A program made the position numbers and the translations under genes. 64,000 bases of DNA from the NCBI GenBank assembly GCA_951799445.1, contig OX637288.1, forward strand, positions 45,275,288 to 45,339,287, in the 5' to 3' direction. The notes below the pieces were generated by a model. It did no database searches. It saw nothing but the letters and a program-made list of their open reading frames with translations, and was not told the DNA's origin. Position 1 is the first letter of the stretch; each line of letters starts with the position of its first letter. Below, piece by piece: positions 1 through 12,395 of the stretch. The DNA is from Pseudisothecium myosuroides (taxonomy: Eukaryota; Streptophyta; Bryopsida; Hypnales; Lembophyllaceae).

Positions 1-1702
1 GAAATGTGCAGGTTCAGAATGCCAACCGCGCAAATCGCCCAAATACATTCTCCATGTGAGAGTATAAGATCCTGGGGGAAGGGAGCATTCGATCTCACCT
101 TTCGCTTCGAACCAGCACACATGTATCAACCGTGCAACCTCGGGAAACCTGCGAATGAAGAACTATGATAAGCACAATCATCCCATATATGTAGATGAAA
201 GCAAAGCATCATAAATCCAAGCTATTTCTAAACGATGACCATAATCCCGCAGTCTAAACTCTCAAATAGTGTTAACTTTAGTATTAAGCAAACAAGTAAA
301 CAAAGGGACACACTTTGTTTCCAGATTTGGATATGAACTTAGCCATAGCATAAAGAAAGTTAAATAGCTTTTCAAGAAAGAACATACATATGCATACACT
401 TACAAGTACACAAACACAGTGAAACAGCTTTGAAAAAAGTACTTACATAGAATTCTCATCAGAAACCCAATCCCAATAACGGTAGTCGTCACCCCAAGTG
501 ATACGGAGCCCCCTCGCTGCAATGCTCAAGCACAGCCCTCCGGTCTCGCGGTCAATCCACAACCCCTACTCACATATCAAACGTGGCATGGAGTTAGATT
601 AATGCCAACACTACAGACGCAGCAATTAGAAATTGAATGGCCTTGAAAATTGATTAACCCTTCAAATAATGTAGTGCAGGACAAAAACGTAGTATTCATA
701 AGTTTTAACCGCTGCCTTCATCCAGTAGGAAGCTTCATATTGGATACTGCCGGACTCAGGAATGAGATGGCATTCAAATACTTACATCAACAACGCATGC
801 TTTCTTGAATTATGGGAAACCCCAAAATCATAGAATATATCCATATTCTATGATTATTCATACACATAGGAAGTTTTAAGACTTTAAACATACTAAATAA
901 TAAAAATTGTAGACTTATTATGCCATGTCAATCACCGTACTAGTATAGCCTATCATACCAAAATTCATATACTAAAACTCGTTCTGGGCGAATTTTAAGA
1001 TACAATGCTTCGAAGTTGATTTGACAAAGATTTATGATAAATTTTCCAAGTTCCAAGATAATTCCTTAACATCATGCTTAAAATCTTCTTTTTGATCGAC
1101 TTCGAAAGGTTGTGGAAGTCATGTATAATACCACATCTAAGTTTAATCCAAGAAAAGTACAGCATTAAGGATTATCAATAATATGACCAAGTAAATAACA
1201 TTAATATGACCCTCCCTAAAACAACATTCAGGCATTTCTTGAACACTTGGCACTATCAAACTAAGTCATAGTAAGTCATTTTGGGAGACCCCAGGGAGGC
1301 AGAAATATCAAAGAGGTTAGGCTGTACCTGTGTGTTATTCGCAAGAAGCATCGGCTGGCAGAGATGGTCGAAGATTTCTCTCTTGCTTGCAGTTTGTGCA
1401 GGGACCACATCCGGGTCGAGTGCGAGGATGTCTTTGTACCTTGGAGGCAGCTTCCTCTCCCAAACCGAATCGAAATTCGAAGCCCCACGGAAAGAACGGC
1501 ACACGCACGCCAGTTTCGCAACCTCTCGTGGAGGCAAGCAGGAGAGGATCATAGCAATGCAGACTTCAGGCAAGTCTCCCAGAACACCTTCATCACACTG
1601 CTCATTGCTGCTGTCAAATTCATCATGCTCCTCGCTATCTTGAGGCTGGTTGCTGTCCATGTCGAGTTTGTTCTTTTCCGTGGCCGTTAACATTCCCTCC
1701 AT
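1..1702 (-). CDS. F-box / phloem protein 2 (PP2-A13-like) protein, 3' end beyond window
   Basis: Likely substrate-recognition subunit of an SCF ubiquitin ligase with a C-terminal PP2 lectin-like domain (family knowledge). Three exons join in frame: 1702-1328 (125 codons, donor CAG|GTACAG), 565-447 (acceptor TAG, donor AT|GTAAGT) and 148-1 (acceptor CGCAG), where the window ends. The ATG at 1702 is chosen because the longer frame starts at a non-ATG codon and a good 3' splice site (TTTCTTTGCAG) lies just upstream at 1722. An acidic N-terminus is followed by an F-box at about residues 43-88 (LPEVCIAMILSCLPPREVAK, then a W). Exon 2 gives WIDRETGG and ITWGDDYRYWDW, and exon 3 gives VCWFEAKGEIECSLPPGSYT, the order expected for PP2-A. 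No frame breaks are seen. The PP2-A13-like assignment rests on motif order from memory. Confidence 0.88.
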
Positions 1703-2310
1703 TACGATGTCGCAATTATAACTGCAAAGAAAACAAATCAGAAATCTAGTCCGGAACAATGCCCTCTAGTTTTCCAAAAATCAAAGACTAAAAGGTAAGA
1801 AACCGAAAAGAGATCAATTCCAAAATGCAACTCCTAGATTTCCCAACTTCCAAAAGAAATCGATGGAAGTTGAAACCAATGGAAGTTGAAGAGTTCTTTG
1901 AAGCCACGCAAGGGAGTTGATGCTTCAAAGATGCTCAATTACAGGTAGTGTACTGTCAATATTAGGTTTCCTACAATTTCAATCTGGAAAATCTGTAGAA
2001 TATTTTAGAGTATTTGAAAAAAACGGAACTTCAAAAATATGATTCTCTTCCATTCGCTAATGCGTTGATCTTCATTTTTTTACTACACCCTCATCAAATG
2101 CTGGCGTGTTGCCCTTCGAATAAGTTATCCAAAACCGTGAACTCTCATTGTTCCATCAAGCTAAGACGAACATTTCAATCTAATCAATAGAAGCCCATTC
2201 AGATCTTGAACAGCTCTCGAATTGAAATCGAAACATACCTTTTCGAGAAGGATAGAGTGTCACCATGCACCTACGGCGATCGTCTCACATCTGCACACAA
2301 CCCTAAAAAC
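1703..2310 (-). other. 5' leader of the F-box/PP2 gene with a probable 5'UTR intron
   Basis: On the minus strand AAAAG|GTATGT at 2239/2238 is a strong donor, and TTTGTTTTCTTTGCAG ending at 1722 is a strong acceptor. This suggests a 517-bp intron (2238-1722) inside the 5' leader, with the start codon 19 nt into the next exon. The transcription start is not resolved; it probably lies a little above 2240. No TATA box can be assigned with confidence. Confidence 0.5.
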
Positions 2311-3066
2311 TAAAAACTCGAAAAACTTGAATGAAATTCAGTATTCTCAACCCGTGAACTCAAATTTTCGATACTGGATGTCGTCTAACTTAGGTCAAAA
2401 GATCTCGTTCGAGGGACCAAATTTTGCAAATTTGCCATTGCCATTGGTTGAAATCCACACCCTGCAACAGAGAAAACGAGACAGGAGACAACCCAATGCA
2501 CCGAACCTTGAGATCACTGCCCTGCGACGCGTGGTTGGAAGAGGTAAGGGCAATGCCAAAAAATCCATGGCGTCGTGGCCTTTAACCCGTCAACCTTGCT
2601 AACTCAGCTGACATTGATTTAACTTCAACACGGACGTTTGACATTTGGAATTCTTCTACAGTTGTAGGACAGAAGTTCAACTATTCATCCTAGGAATTTT
2701 GTAGTGAAAAGGGGAGGTCTTCTATAGTAGGTTGAATTCTGATGAGTGCTTTTGCAAATTTCTAAGCACATGGTAATGAAAAGGGATGATTTCCAGGGTT
2801 ACTCGTTTGTCCTCTAAGGATTAACCCCTAAAGACCCAAGTGATCATTTTCTGGTCACTGCCCCTGTTTTTTGAGTTGTCCGTTTCTCATATTTTGATTT
2901 TTTTGAAAAATAAAATTTAATTCTATAAAGAATAGACTTTGTTGCAAATCCAATGGAAGTCGTTTCATCAAATTCCGAGTTAAACTCCACCTTGTGGAAT
3001 TTTTCAAAGTTTAGCAGTGTAGTCTAGTTTACAGCTCGTTTTTTTGTGTTTGGTTTGGGCATGGAC

Positions 3067-4682
3067 TAAGGTGGGTACACCCATAATGGCGCAGTGCCTT
3101 AACCCCTAAAGGACCATTGTCCCTACGGGGGACAAATGCGTTTTCGGGCAGGTACCTACGGGCTGAAATTTTCTCCTGATTTTTTGAAACTTTTTTTGGA
3201 GGTAGAAAAATTGATTAGCTTCAAGGGAATATAATTTTTTTCACAATCGGTGCCAGGGAAAAAAAGTTATGACCATATAAGCTCAAAACAGGCTACGGGG
3301 GGCAGCTCGGGCAGCAAAAAAAAAATGGACAAAAATTTGAATTTTTTTTTTTAATATTTTTTTTCTCATAGGTTATATTTTTGGCTATCTGGAAAGCTTT
3401 GATTCATTTCATTTGACTTTGTTATGAGGAAGTTATGGACATTCTTGTTTTTCGGGCAGTTAGAGCATCTTCTTGAAAAAAATAACTTTAGGATTCATTT
3501 CTGAATGCAATTTTTCAAATTTTTCAATTTTTTTTTTTTGCATGGTCTGATTTACTTGTTAGAACAATCCCACCATTAGGATTAGTGCATTTTAATTCCA
3601 TCTAAAATATATGAATATTTTAGATTTTCCTTCTATCTCGTACCTACATCTACTTAACAATTTTTTTAAGAATGATAATTAAGTTTTTTTTGAATTTTTT
3701 TTTTTTTCCTAGACTCTCAACTCAATTCTCCACTACAAGCATTAAAAGCTCAAAACTCTGTAGTGAAAAAATTTTAAGTTAAAAATGTTCAAAGTCAAAA
3801 AATCCAGTCCCGCAATGTGCTGAAAAACTTGTTTTTTCCACTTTAAACACAAATATCTTGCAATCTATGCGGTCAAAAATTCTGAAATTTTTTCCACACT
3901 TTTTTATACTAGTTAAGTGTAAGATCCTACGGTTAGATGTAAAAAAAAAACAATTTAAATTTTTTTTAACTCTTTGCTACAGAAATGGCAGTTTTCAGTG
4001 TTTTTTGGCAGAAAAAAGGCCTCGGTCCTTTAGGGGTTAAACCGCCAGCTAAAATGAGCCCTTGAATGGTGTTTAGATATTTTGAAAACTGCACCTCCAT
4101 GTCTCCCGTGGTTCTTCACTACAACATTGGTCATTTTGGGACAAGTGACTGACTTCTAAACTTAGAGTACATAAGGTTTTAATAACAAGAGGATTTACTA
4201 ACGCTTAAAGGCTTGTCAGAGATTAGAAATCAGCCAAAATATGCTCCCGTTAAAAAATCCTCATCTCATTTCAAGCACATGTCAGAGATCTAGAGATCAT
4301 GAATCTTATTAAATCCTTATGTTATTTCATATGATTCACAAACCACGAGGATATAAAATCATGGGTTTATGAGCTTGGATACTTCTTTAATAAATATGAA
4401 TAGCACAATTGCACATCCATGTCTTTTCCTTCTGACACCTTGGAAGGGAGAGCTTTTGAATGTGACCACTGTTTTTTTATGCTGACTATGAGCGGTTTCA
4501 ATTACTTTACTTTCAAAACTTTGTCCCCCTACTGTGGTCTCATTTTTGTCAAAATCAGAAAATTGGTTGTGCTTAACTTCCTTTTCTACACATCTATTTG
4601 CTCTTCTGCATTCACTGTTTATTAGTTATCCATCAAATTCCCCACAGCCCAATTTGTGGCGGTTTTGGGTGTACCCACCTTA
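3067..4682. mobile_element. Middle nested inverted-repeat element
   Basis: The ends are a perfect 17-bp inverted repeat, TAAGGTGGGTACACCCA at 3067-3083 and its complement at 4666-4682. It lies wholly inside the 2821-5202 element and carries the 3099-4040 element near its left end. No convincing ORF is seen. The left flank reads CTAA and the right TTAA, so a TTAA target with one substitution is possible. Confidence 0.65.
3099..4040. mobile_element. Inner nested element, family with ends TTAACCCCTAAAGGACC
   Basis: It is bounded by a perfect 17-bp inverted repeat, TTAACCCCTAAAGGACC at 3099-3115 and its complement at 4024-4040. The 942-bp interior is AT-rich, with long A and T runs and no coding potential. 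Related copies occur at 17494-18395 (same orientation) and about 32600-33525 (inverted, eroded ends). It is therefore a moderate-copy non-autonomous family. Confidence 0.72.
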
Positions 4683-5198
4683 AAAAGTCAACCAACCAAT
4701 GAGTCTTGCCCACTTCGTAAAGGTCAGATCCATCTTGAAAAGGTCAAATTCAAGGAGCTCAAGGAGAAGACAAGTGTCCCATTCTTATTTCTCTTGCAAA
4801 CACTCCTCAAATTTCAGTGATCACCGTGCATTGCAAGCTTTACCATGAATTGTAAAATTCTTGGAATGTTATGAAATTCTACATGTACATTTTCAACTCT
4901 CTTATCTTTCACTGAGCACAAAAAAGGCATAATTTTAAAATATTCCCACAAAGGTATGCTCCTTCAAAGTGAGTAGCCCTGTATTTCCATTGATCCAAAT
5001 AAAACTTCAAAATTTTATACCTCTTAAACCATGCAGTCATATAATCTGAATTTTTTTGAGGTGCTCACTTTCAATGTTAACTTCAAGATCCTACAGTTAC
5101 TTTATATCTAATCTCAAAAAGAATGGATAAAAAATTGCTCAAGTTGTTGGCATTTTGGGCCCATTTTGAAAGAACACCCCCCCTTGGGTCTTTAGGGG

Positions 5199-5481
5199 TT
5201 AAGGTAGTCTACTCTTAAGCAATCATTTAAGAGTTGATTGCCTTTTGGGGGAAGTCAAATTCCTTGAAATAATTTTTAGTAAATTTTTATAGGAAGAAAA
5301 ATTGTAATGACATCTAACCTCTTTGTGGAATTAGTTACGAATTTATGAAGTTGAAATACACTGATAATTTGAAGCGACCATTTCTTGAAAAGTATACTGT
5401 TGGTACATTGAAGAAAGTAAAAATACCTTTGTGTCATAATCGCTTTTAGAGCATGGGCGCTTTTAGAACAAACTACCTTAA
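5199..5481. mobile_element. Short inverted-repeat element abutting the nest
   Basis: TTAAGGTAGT at 5199 is matched by ACTACCTTAA ending at 5481. The left TTAA is shared with the right end of the 2821-5202 element, so the two insertions sit on the same TTAA. The interior includes a stretch like the GGTAGGAGG family at 59402-59716 (attagttacgaatttatga). It is non-coding. Confidence 0.5.
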
Positions 5482-8268
5482 CCTTTGAAGGACGGCCTCA
5501 TGACCATTGAGTTCTAGCTTCACTGTCCATTACTTTGTTTGTTGCTATTTTCCAACTAGATATGAATGAATTTTTTTGTTTTTAATGTTCAAAGATGAAA
5601 TCAAAAGTCTACTACAAGGAGAATGAGGAGTTGGTGAGAGAAAACAGGAGCCAATGGGGAGTAGTTTCAGATGAAGAAGGTGTAATAGCCTTTTTGTGTC
5701 ATTTGGAGGATTTCTCTGAAGAATGGATTCATCTGAACTAAAAATACGCAAGCCAGCTTTGTGGAATCGAAAGGAGTGCAAACTAAAAAAGGAGCGTGAG
5801 ATGAAAAAATTCACTCACAAAGACTTCACAAAAACAGTATATTCGACTAGCGGCAAACAAACCCTAAACTGCCACATCTTCATTCCATTTAGAGAATCGG
5901 TGGGGAACAAAAAAAGTGTGACTAACCCTATTATAAGCAAAAGTGATAAAGGAACAAAGTTTGGTTCTAAAATCATCTTTTCCACATAGGCACATAATTG
6001 ATTTAAAAGATGATTGTACACCAAAAAAAGATGGCGGTTTAGAATTAGTGGCGCATTTGGGGGGGGTCCCACTTAAGATGAGTCGTGAAAATGAAATGGA
6101 GTCGCATGAAGGTGCTCAATGCTTGTTCAATCATTTTTTATTTTTTATTCTTCATTATTAGCTATTTAAGAATTCAATTGAGGCAACCAATTCTAACATA
6201 TATAGTTATTGCATAATAATTCAATAGCTACAATATTTAATTTTTTGAAAAATTGGCAACAAATATTTGTTGAATTTTGGGTGAGAAAGTACATTGTTAC
6301 CTTAATAATTCTTGAAGGCTTGTAATTAGACCCAAAAGTTTGAAGCGATAGAGGTACTCAAGTAGTCATGGTGTGTTTTGGGTTTGTGAGCCGATCGACA
6401 TTTTTGATCCATTGACAATGAACTCATGTCAATCCTTTTCCAAGATTGTTTTCATTTTGAATTCTTATTCAATTTTGACCAATTTTCAAACGCAACATGC
6501 CGTATATCTAATAGCACACTGCCTAATTGACTTCTTCTCTAATTTCTTCAAATATTGATGCTACCTTTGCATCTCTATGTCCAAAAGGGGGATGAAAGGA
6601 CTTTATGGACTCTATGTGGGTACTAAATTATGTTTGGTTTGGTTGACATTAGTTTTTTGCAAATGAATTTTTTTTTCTAAATGTAATTAATCTAGATTAT
6701 GCTAGGCAATTACATCCAAATTTATATTAAATCCCGAAAAGACTATAGTGTTTTTAGACCTATAATTGCTTCAAAAATACTTGTATTCAAAGCAAAGCTA
6801 AAATCTTCATCTATGTTTATTTGTCAACAAATCCAATTGTAGTTAACTTGTTAGGATACATCCTCTTAAAATTTTAGAATAAGAAAATCTAACAATTACA
6901 AAATCATAAAGCTTGAATATTAAAAAAAAATTTCAACTCCTCCAAATGGTTGACCCTATAAGGATGACATGGACCAAAGTGTTTCGATAGAGTGACAAAG
7001 TCTTTCTATGTAGGACAAGTGCATATCTTCATCCTTGTATATTGTGCAAAAAAGAAAGGTCTTGCATTGTAATTTAACCTCCAATGAGTGCTTTGGATTT
7101 TTGTTAAGTTGATGATTCACATTATATCCAAAAGGATGATTTTCATGACGATCAGCTTATCCTCATTGGATTAAGTTTCATCTTTCAAACTTTTAACTCA
7201 AAAATGTGTACGACCTACAACTTGCATTTTTCCATTATACATTGAAGAAACAATTGAAAACATGTATAAAAAAATTCAATTTTCTTGTTTCATATTCATG
7301 CTTGAAAAAAATAGTGAGTAGAAAAAAAATAATGTATGATTAAAAATACTAAATTGTTAAGAATTTAGTTTTAGAATTGAAAAAATTCAATCCTTATGGG
7401 TGTAATGTAATTAAAAAATCTACATCCTATATTTTAATTTTTTTCTTCCAAAAAAATTGGAAATTGTGTTCAAAAGAAGACTTCAAAGTTTGTTTTAGGA
7501 CAGTGATTCCATAACTACCACTAGATTCTATGGGAAGTACATTTTTGCTTACAAACATAAAATATTTCCCTTCTATTGCAAATAAATGTTTGTAAATCTG
7601 ATAAGTCTAAATATGTGCAATGACCAAAGAGACAACAATAAATCATCCTACATTATAATAGTTTGTAATAGAAGTAGTGTCAAAGATAGAAGATGCCAAC
7701 AAACTGAAGAATATGAAGTAACTTTTTTTTTTAAAAAATTAGCAAGGAGCCCAAAGTGTTTGCAACTCCATTCAAAAATCTTATGGTAAGTGATTCAATT
7801 CAACTTTTGGAAGTGAGTAGCCAAATAGGCAATACAGTAAGCGCTTAGGGATTCATTAGGCTTGCATTCTAAAAAAACATCCAAGACTTAGAAAACTATA
7901 AAGAAATTCAAGATTGTTCTACCATTGGTACAATGACATTGTTGTCAAATGGTGCAACAACTACAAACAACTCCTAAATTAACCATGGACAAGTGTAGCC
8001 CTCTCACCAAGGAATCAACCCAAAATTGTTAATTCCAAGATGAATAGGTGCATTCTTTGTTTCTGCAATTTTCTTGAAGCCATTCATCAAACACTTTTAG
8101 TCTTCAATGTCCTTACTGGGTTAAAACATGTCTCTTGTCAACTTGAATACCACTTCAAGGACCAACTGATCCACAACAATTTTTTCATAATCACATATTA
8201 TTCAAGACATACAAATGGAACAAAAACTTTCAAGCACTTCTTTCTAACCAACAGAAGATTCATCAATC
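5482..8268. other. AT-rich spacer without a supported gene
   Basis: Mostly A/T-rich low-complexity DNA. ORFs here are short, lack conserved motifs and have no plausible splice partners. The only structured part I recognise is the 5938-6075 repeat listed separately. Confidence 0.6.
5938..6075. repeat. Dispersed repeat, copy 1
   Basis: A segment with ggaacaaagtttggttct, a conserved middle, and then agtggcgcatttgg. The same order is found at 15696-15830, about 75-80% similar by eye. Both end near a GGT/ACC-type terminus, so they may be remnants of one MITE family. Confidence 0.5.
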
Positions 8269-8392
8269 AAGGTATGCTCTCACTTGGTGTTAAGAGTGGT
8301 GTTAGATTGGGTCCAAGGGATGAATTTAGACAAACCACTGCCTTGAATTCACTTTGCTAACACCACCGTAACACCAAGTACAAACATACCTT
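8269..8392. mobile_element. 124-bp fold-back element
   Basis: AAGGTATG...ACTTGGTGTTA at 8269-8292 is mirrored by TAACACCAAGT...CATACCTT at 8369-8392, and the inner gtggtgttag is also mirrored. The whole unit can fold into one hairpin. A related copy with the same centre (ggaatgaatttaga) lies at 16488-16606. Confidence 0.55.
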
Positions 8393-8606
8393 CAGCGCAC
8401 GCGTCCAACAACAATTTCCAGTGGCAAGACGTTGTCACACGCACTTTGTACCTGAAAGAATAAGGAATCTTGTCCACAAGAAGATGATTATATTCACAGA
8501 ATCACGGACGCTACATGGTCTCGAGATCGCCCACAGGGCATTGAAGGTACGCAGAATGTGACAGTTTCCTTGAATCCACCTTCACACCACTCTTCAGTGC
8601 TATAAT

Positions 8607-11600
8607 TTAAGCTGTGGAAAAAATGGAACCAGGGAACTCGGTCTCTACAGCTCGTAAAAGAATTTCGTCCACTTTGCTATTGCTGCCAGACCCATCGTCA
8701 CCTACATTCCACTGTTCCTGATCGTTGCTCTCAATGACCACTTTTGTGACCTCAACCTCTGCTGCCGTTGGCATGGACTCTTCCTCCGGTTGTGGTTTGA
8801 GCTCCTGCTGTGCAGCACTTGATGGAGGAGGCGGCAGCATGAAGGGCGGGAACACATATGGAGGCGGAAAAAATGGAGGGGGACTGGGAGACCCCGGTTG
8901 TGTGTTTGCAGGAAATATGGGAAAGGGGAAGGGGAACGGACCTGGAGGGGGGAAGCCCTGTCCTGGTCGCCAACCTGGAGGTGGCATGGGAGGGAATCCC
9001 ATCGGAGGATAACGTGGAAAGGGTCCAAAAGGAAGAGGCCCTAGTGGAGTTTGTTTCGGCTTTTCGGCATTCTTGGGCTTCCGACCTCGCTTGGGAGGTT
9101 TCATCAGGTGGAAAGGAATTGGAGGGATGCGTCTGTATGGACGGTCAGCAGATGGTTTGGGCTTCGCAGAAACCAGCACCGGCATAGGTGCAGGATCCTT
9201 GCGAACAAGAAGAGGAGGGGGCTTCTTGATCGGCACCAGCGCAGTTTGAGGGAGTGCCGTTGGCATGAGCGCCTGAGACGGTGCTGCAACAGGCATTACC
9301 TGCAATATCCTACACAATCAATAAACCACTCCAGACTATACTGATATAACGTAGAAGGCACTAAAACTGATCGGAACCTTATCCTGCTTCCTGCACTGAC
9401 CCTAAACTCAAAACTCCTCTATTCTTACACTTGATTGGACTAGTTAGCAAGTGGTGGAAGCACGACTTGGCCAAATGTCTAACGCCACTGATCTTTGAAT
9501 GAAATTGGGTTTTGTGTCAATCATTTCAATCTAAAACCGGAAGAGAATTAATGAATTGTAAAAAACACATCAGAGAAGAGGCATAATTGTGCACGCCGGC
9601 AAAGGTACGACATAAAGAATCTCACCGGAGGTGCGGAAGAAAGCTGCGGGACTGGCGGAAAAAAGGTCGGAAAGGGATGGAATAATTGTTCTGCTTTGGC
9701 CAACTCGTCAGACCTGGAAGAACTCAGAAACACCGTTCAGATGCAAAATAGCTTTCAGTCAACTTGGCTTTATTTTCAAACTGTTTCGTCAAGCCTGGAG
9801 GGCCCTACACTGGTGTCTCGTACTAAGATACAGAACCACACGCACCACCGCAAATATAGCCATCAAACTGCATCATAACAGAACCAACGAAGAAGAATCC
9901 TAACAAATGACAAGGCGGTAAGAAATTGGAGTGATTTGAAACACTTACCGGTAATATTTCCGCAGCAAAGCCAGATTACGGTACTTCGTTTCCTTCCGCA
10001 CTTGGTCATCAGAGAACCCAGCCATGAAGAGAAGGGTGATTCCAAGCGCTTTGAAGAAAAAACTCCCCGTGCGGACGTGAACCAGCAGCGCCATTTGACA
10101 CATAAGCGGCCCAAATGATTTCAATTTGTTACGTCCCATTCTCTGCCTCACGTACCTGGACACCCGAGCCCCACTGCTCTATAACCTCGGTTTACTCCTT
10201 TATCTTTCACAAAGGCATGGTATAAAACATACATTTCAACTAGTCTGCAGACTAGGCAGGTAACAAAGGGACACTCTGCTGGAATCTCAAATGTAACAAG
10301 TTAACACAGCGGAACAAAGAGAGGCTCACTCCGCGGCCTTGATTTTCATGAACACAACTGAAACATCATGATATAAGGGCCATCTGCATGATACCCCTTC
10401 CATACCTTAAGGACCACAAAATTCTAGGTTATGTAAAAGGAAAGGAAAGCACATACTGATTTTGAGGTAGGTTGCGAGTCCGTCCTCCATATTTTATACA
10501 AAGAAAAAGGCAGGAAGGTGTGCTGGCACCAGCTGGTCGCATCTCCTTTTCTTCATCAATTATGCGTATGGGACACAAAATAGGGTTTTGACGATTTGGT
10601 ATAAAAACTTTCGTTCGCCCGCTGGGGTGAGAGTATAATAGGTGTTCCTACACTCCAAAGATGAAGTACCACATCACGAAAATTGTTCACATCGATCAAG
10701 ACTGTCGCAGTCTTCGTGACAATTAACAACAGGAGAAATATGATAAGATTCTAGATCAAGATGAATGCAAAATCATATCAAAACACAAGGTTTGCGTACG
10801 GAGAGTAGTTTTTGATCACCATACCCCAGGCTCCTTTGTGGACTTGTAAGGCTGCCCCCGACTGAGGATCTGAAAATGGTTGAAATCAAGCTCATAGAAG
10901 TCTTCACACCCGTGGCGAATGCATAGACAAGAAAACACAACGATCTTACGCATTGTATGCGACTGTGCATTTTTCAGGGCCAACACTCCAGATTCCAATA
11001 TTCTTTTCAACTCCATTGGGCAAAGCGCAATCTTAGGAGTCTTCTTGTATGAAGACAAGATACCAGCCCCTCGATATCCCACCGGGTAAGGCCCGTAGCC
11101 ATACCTTTTGCTCCAATATATCCTCTTCCCTAGTGGAGTCGTCCGACCTTCACCCCTTCTTTGATCTTCCGGACTTATTTCCTCACCATCACTGTCATCA
11201 GAATCCAGTACTCGAGCAGATACCTCTTTGCCGTGCTCGTCTGACTTGTCCTGCAGACCCACAAACTCCTAGTTCAATAGAGTAGACTTCGAAAGTGACA
11301 ACAATGCTTTAGAATTCAAGAGTGCATCATAATATTAATCTGATATGCCATATTGTTAGATATGCCATCAAATGGGTATCGAACTGCTGTATCACCTTCT
11401 CTCTTTGCCTGCGACCATTGTCCCCATGCTCACTGTTGTCATCGTCGTCGTCGTCGTCGTCGTCGTCATCGTCCCCACTACCCGCATCATTCAACTTTTC
11501 TATGTCAGCCCTACTTACATCTTCTCTGCACATCCAGTTGACCATTGATTCATAGCATGCAGGAGCAGTTCTGATACTGCCCCAAGAATCATCCCCTGTT

Positions 11601-12395
11601 GCTGAGCTGGCATCTGCTTTCTGTGAGAGTATGTGACTTCCGTTTGATACAGCACTGGCATCCTGTTTGTCTTCCCCTGCGCTCTTTCTAAATTCAACTC
11701 CACTTCTGAGAGCATGTTCAGCATCAATCTAGTGCACATACACATCAGTGTTACTCAACAGAAGTGATAATCCTTCTCAGGTCCATTTTGGGTACAGTAC
11801 CTAAAGTCTACATTAACAGCAGATTTATTGCAGTCAATAATTCTCAGACTAATCCGAACAGATCCAAATGCCTAAAACAGAATATCCATAGAAACAAGCT
11901 CCAGACAGAATGTACCTTCTATATGAATGAGACAGTAATATGTAACGAAAGACACCAACTATGAAAGACTGAGGGTACCCAGCACCAGAGTTCACGAGGA
12001 GATGGAGAATTTTACTTTCCTTTAAGACCCTCTACTTCTTGATAATATACTGCGACTTGTATACGCACATAGGGTCAGAATTACACCACTTCACATACCT
12101 CCACATCCATATGTTCCAGGATTGGTCCAGAACAACTATCTTCACAACCTAGCTTTGCTTCCAAAGATGAAACTCGACCCGAAAGCTCAACATTCTTGCG
12201 TCTCTCTTTCTCGAGCTCGGCCATCACGTCAGCCACGTTTAGATCTCCTTTCATCGCCTGTTCACTTGATTGCACCTCGGGTAACTCTCCAGATAGAATC
12301 TCCTCAATAAAGTCGGAGCGCAAAGCACCCATAACGAGATTGGAATCATCGAGACTATGTAGGATTGTTTCATCCACAGGAGAGGTTTGATGCAT
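8607..12395 (-). CDS. Multi-exon nuclear-type protein: coiled coil, Asp tract, FYRN-like motif, Pro-rich C-terminus
   Basis: The ATG at 12395 is preceded by an in-frame TGA, so it is the likely start. Exon 1 (12395-12099, donor GAG|GTATGT) encodes a charged segment with a short coiled coil (AELEKERRKNVELSGRVSSL). Exon 2 (11728 to about 11396, acceptor CACTAG) ends in a 12-Asp run; a donor at 11519 would skip that run. Exon 3 (11250-11064, acceptor CTGCAG) carries KRIYWSKRYGYGPYPVGYR, which resembles an FYRN motif. Exon 4 starts at 10869 (QSGAALQVHKGAW). One or more exons probably lie between 10500 and 9950 (a strong donor TTACCG|GTAAGT at about 9951), but I could not join them. The last exon (to the stop at 8607) is Pro/Phe/Gly-rich with an AT-hook-like KRGRKPK. 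An FYRN-containing chromatin protein is the best guess; the intron chain is incomplete. Confidence 0.6.
11438..11472. repeat. Trinucleotide (GTC/GAC)n microsatellite in coding sequence
   Basis: About eleven near-perfect GTC units, read on the minus strand as GAC, give a 12-residue aspartate run in exon 2 of the 8607-12395 gene. It is likely length-polymorphic. Whether it is translated depends on which donor exon 2 uses (11519 or 11396). Confidence 0.8.

Larger units (their letters stand above)
2821..5202. mobile_element. Outer inverted-repeat element of a three-level nest (TTAA-ended)
   Basis: The ends are a perfect 20-bp inverted repeat: TTAACCCCTAAAGACCCAAG at 2821-2840 and its reverse complement at 5183-5202. 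Without the inner insertion (3067-4682) the element would be about 0.77 kb. No transposase-like ORF is present, so it is non-autonomous. If TTAA is the target duplication, the true termini start CCCCTAAAG, which resembles piggyBac-type elements (TTAA target, CCC ends). That assignment is inference. Confidence 0.7.

Noticed and set aside
8725..9012. Gly-rich plus-strand ORF of 95 codons
   Set aside because: It is the antisense shadow of the Pro-rich last exon of the minus-strand gene; the sense frame has a consistent splice context and composition.
11322..11555. Plus-strand ORF with a Ser run
   Set aside because: The run is the antisense reading of the (GAC)n repeat in the minus-strand exon.
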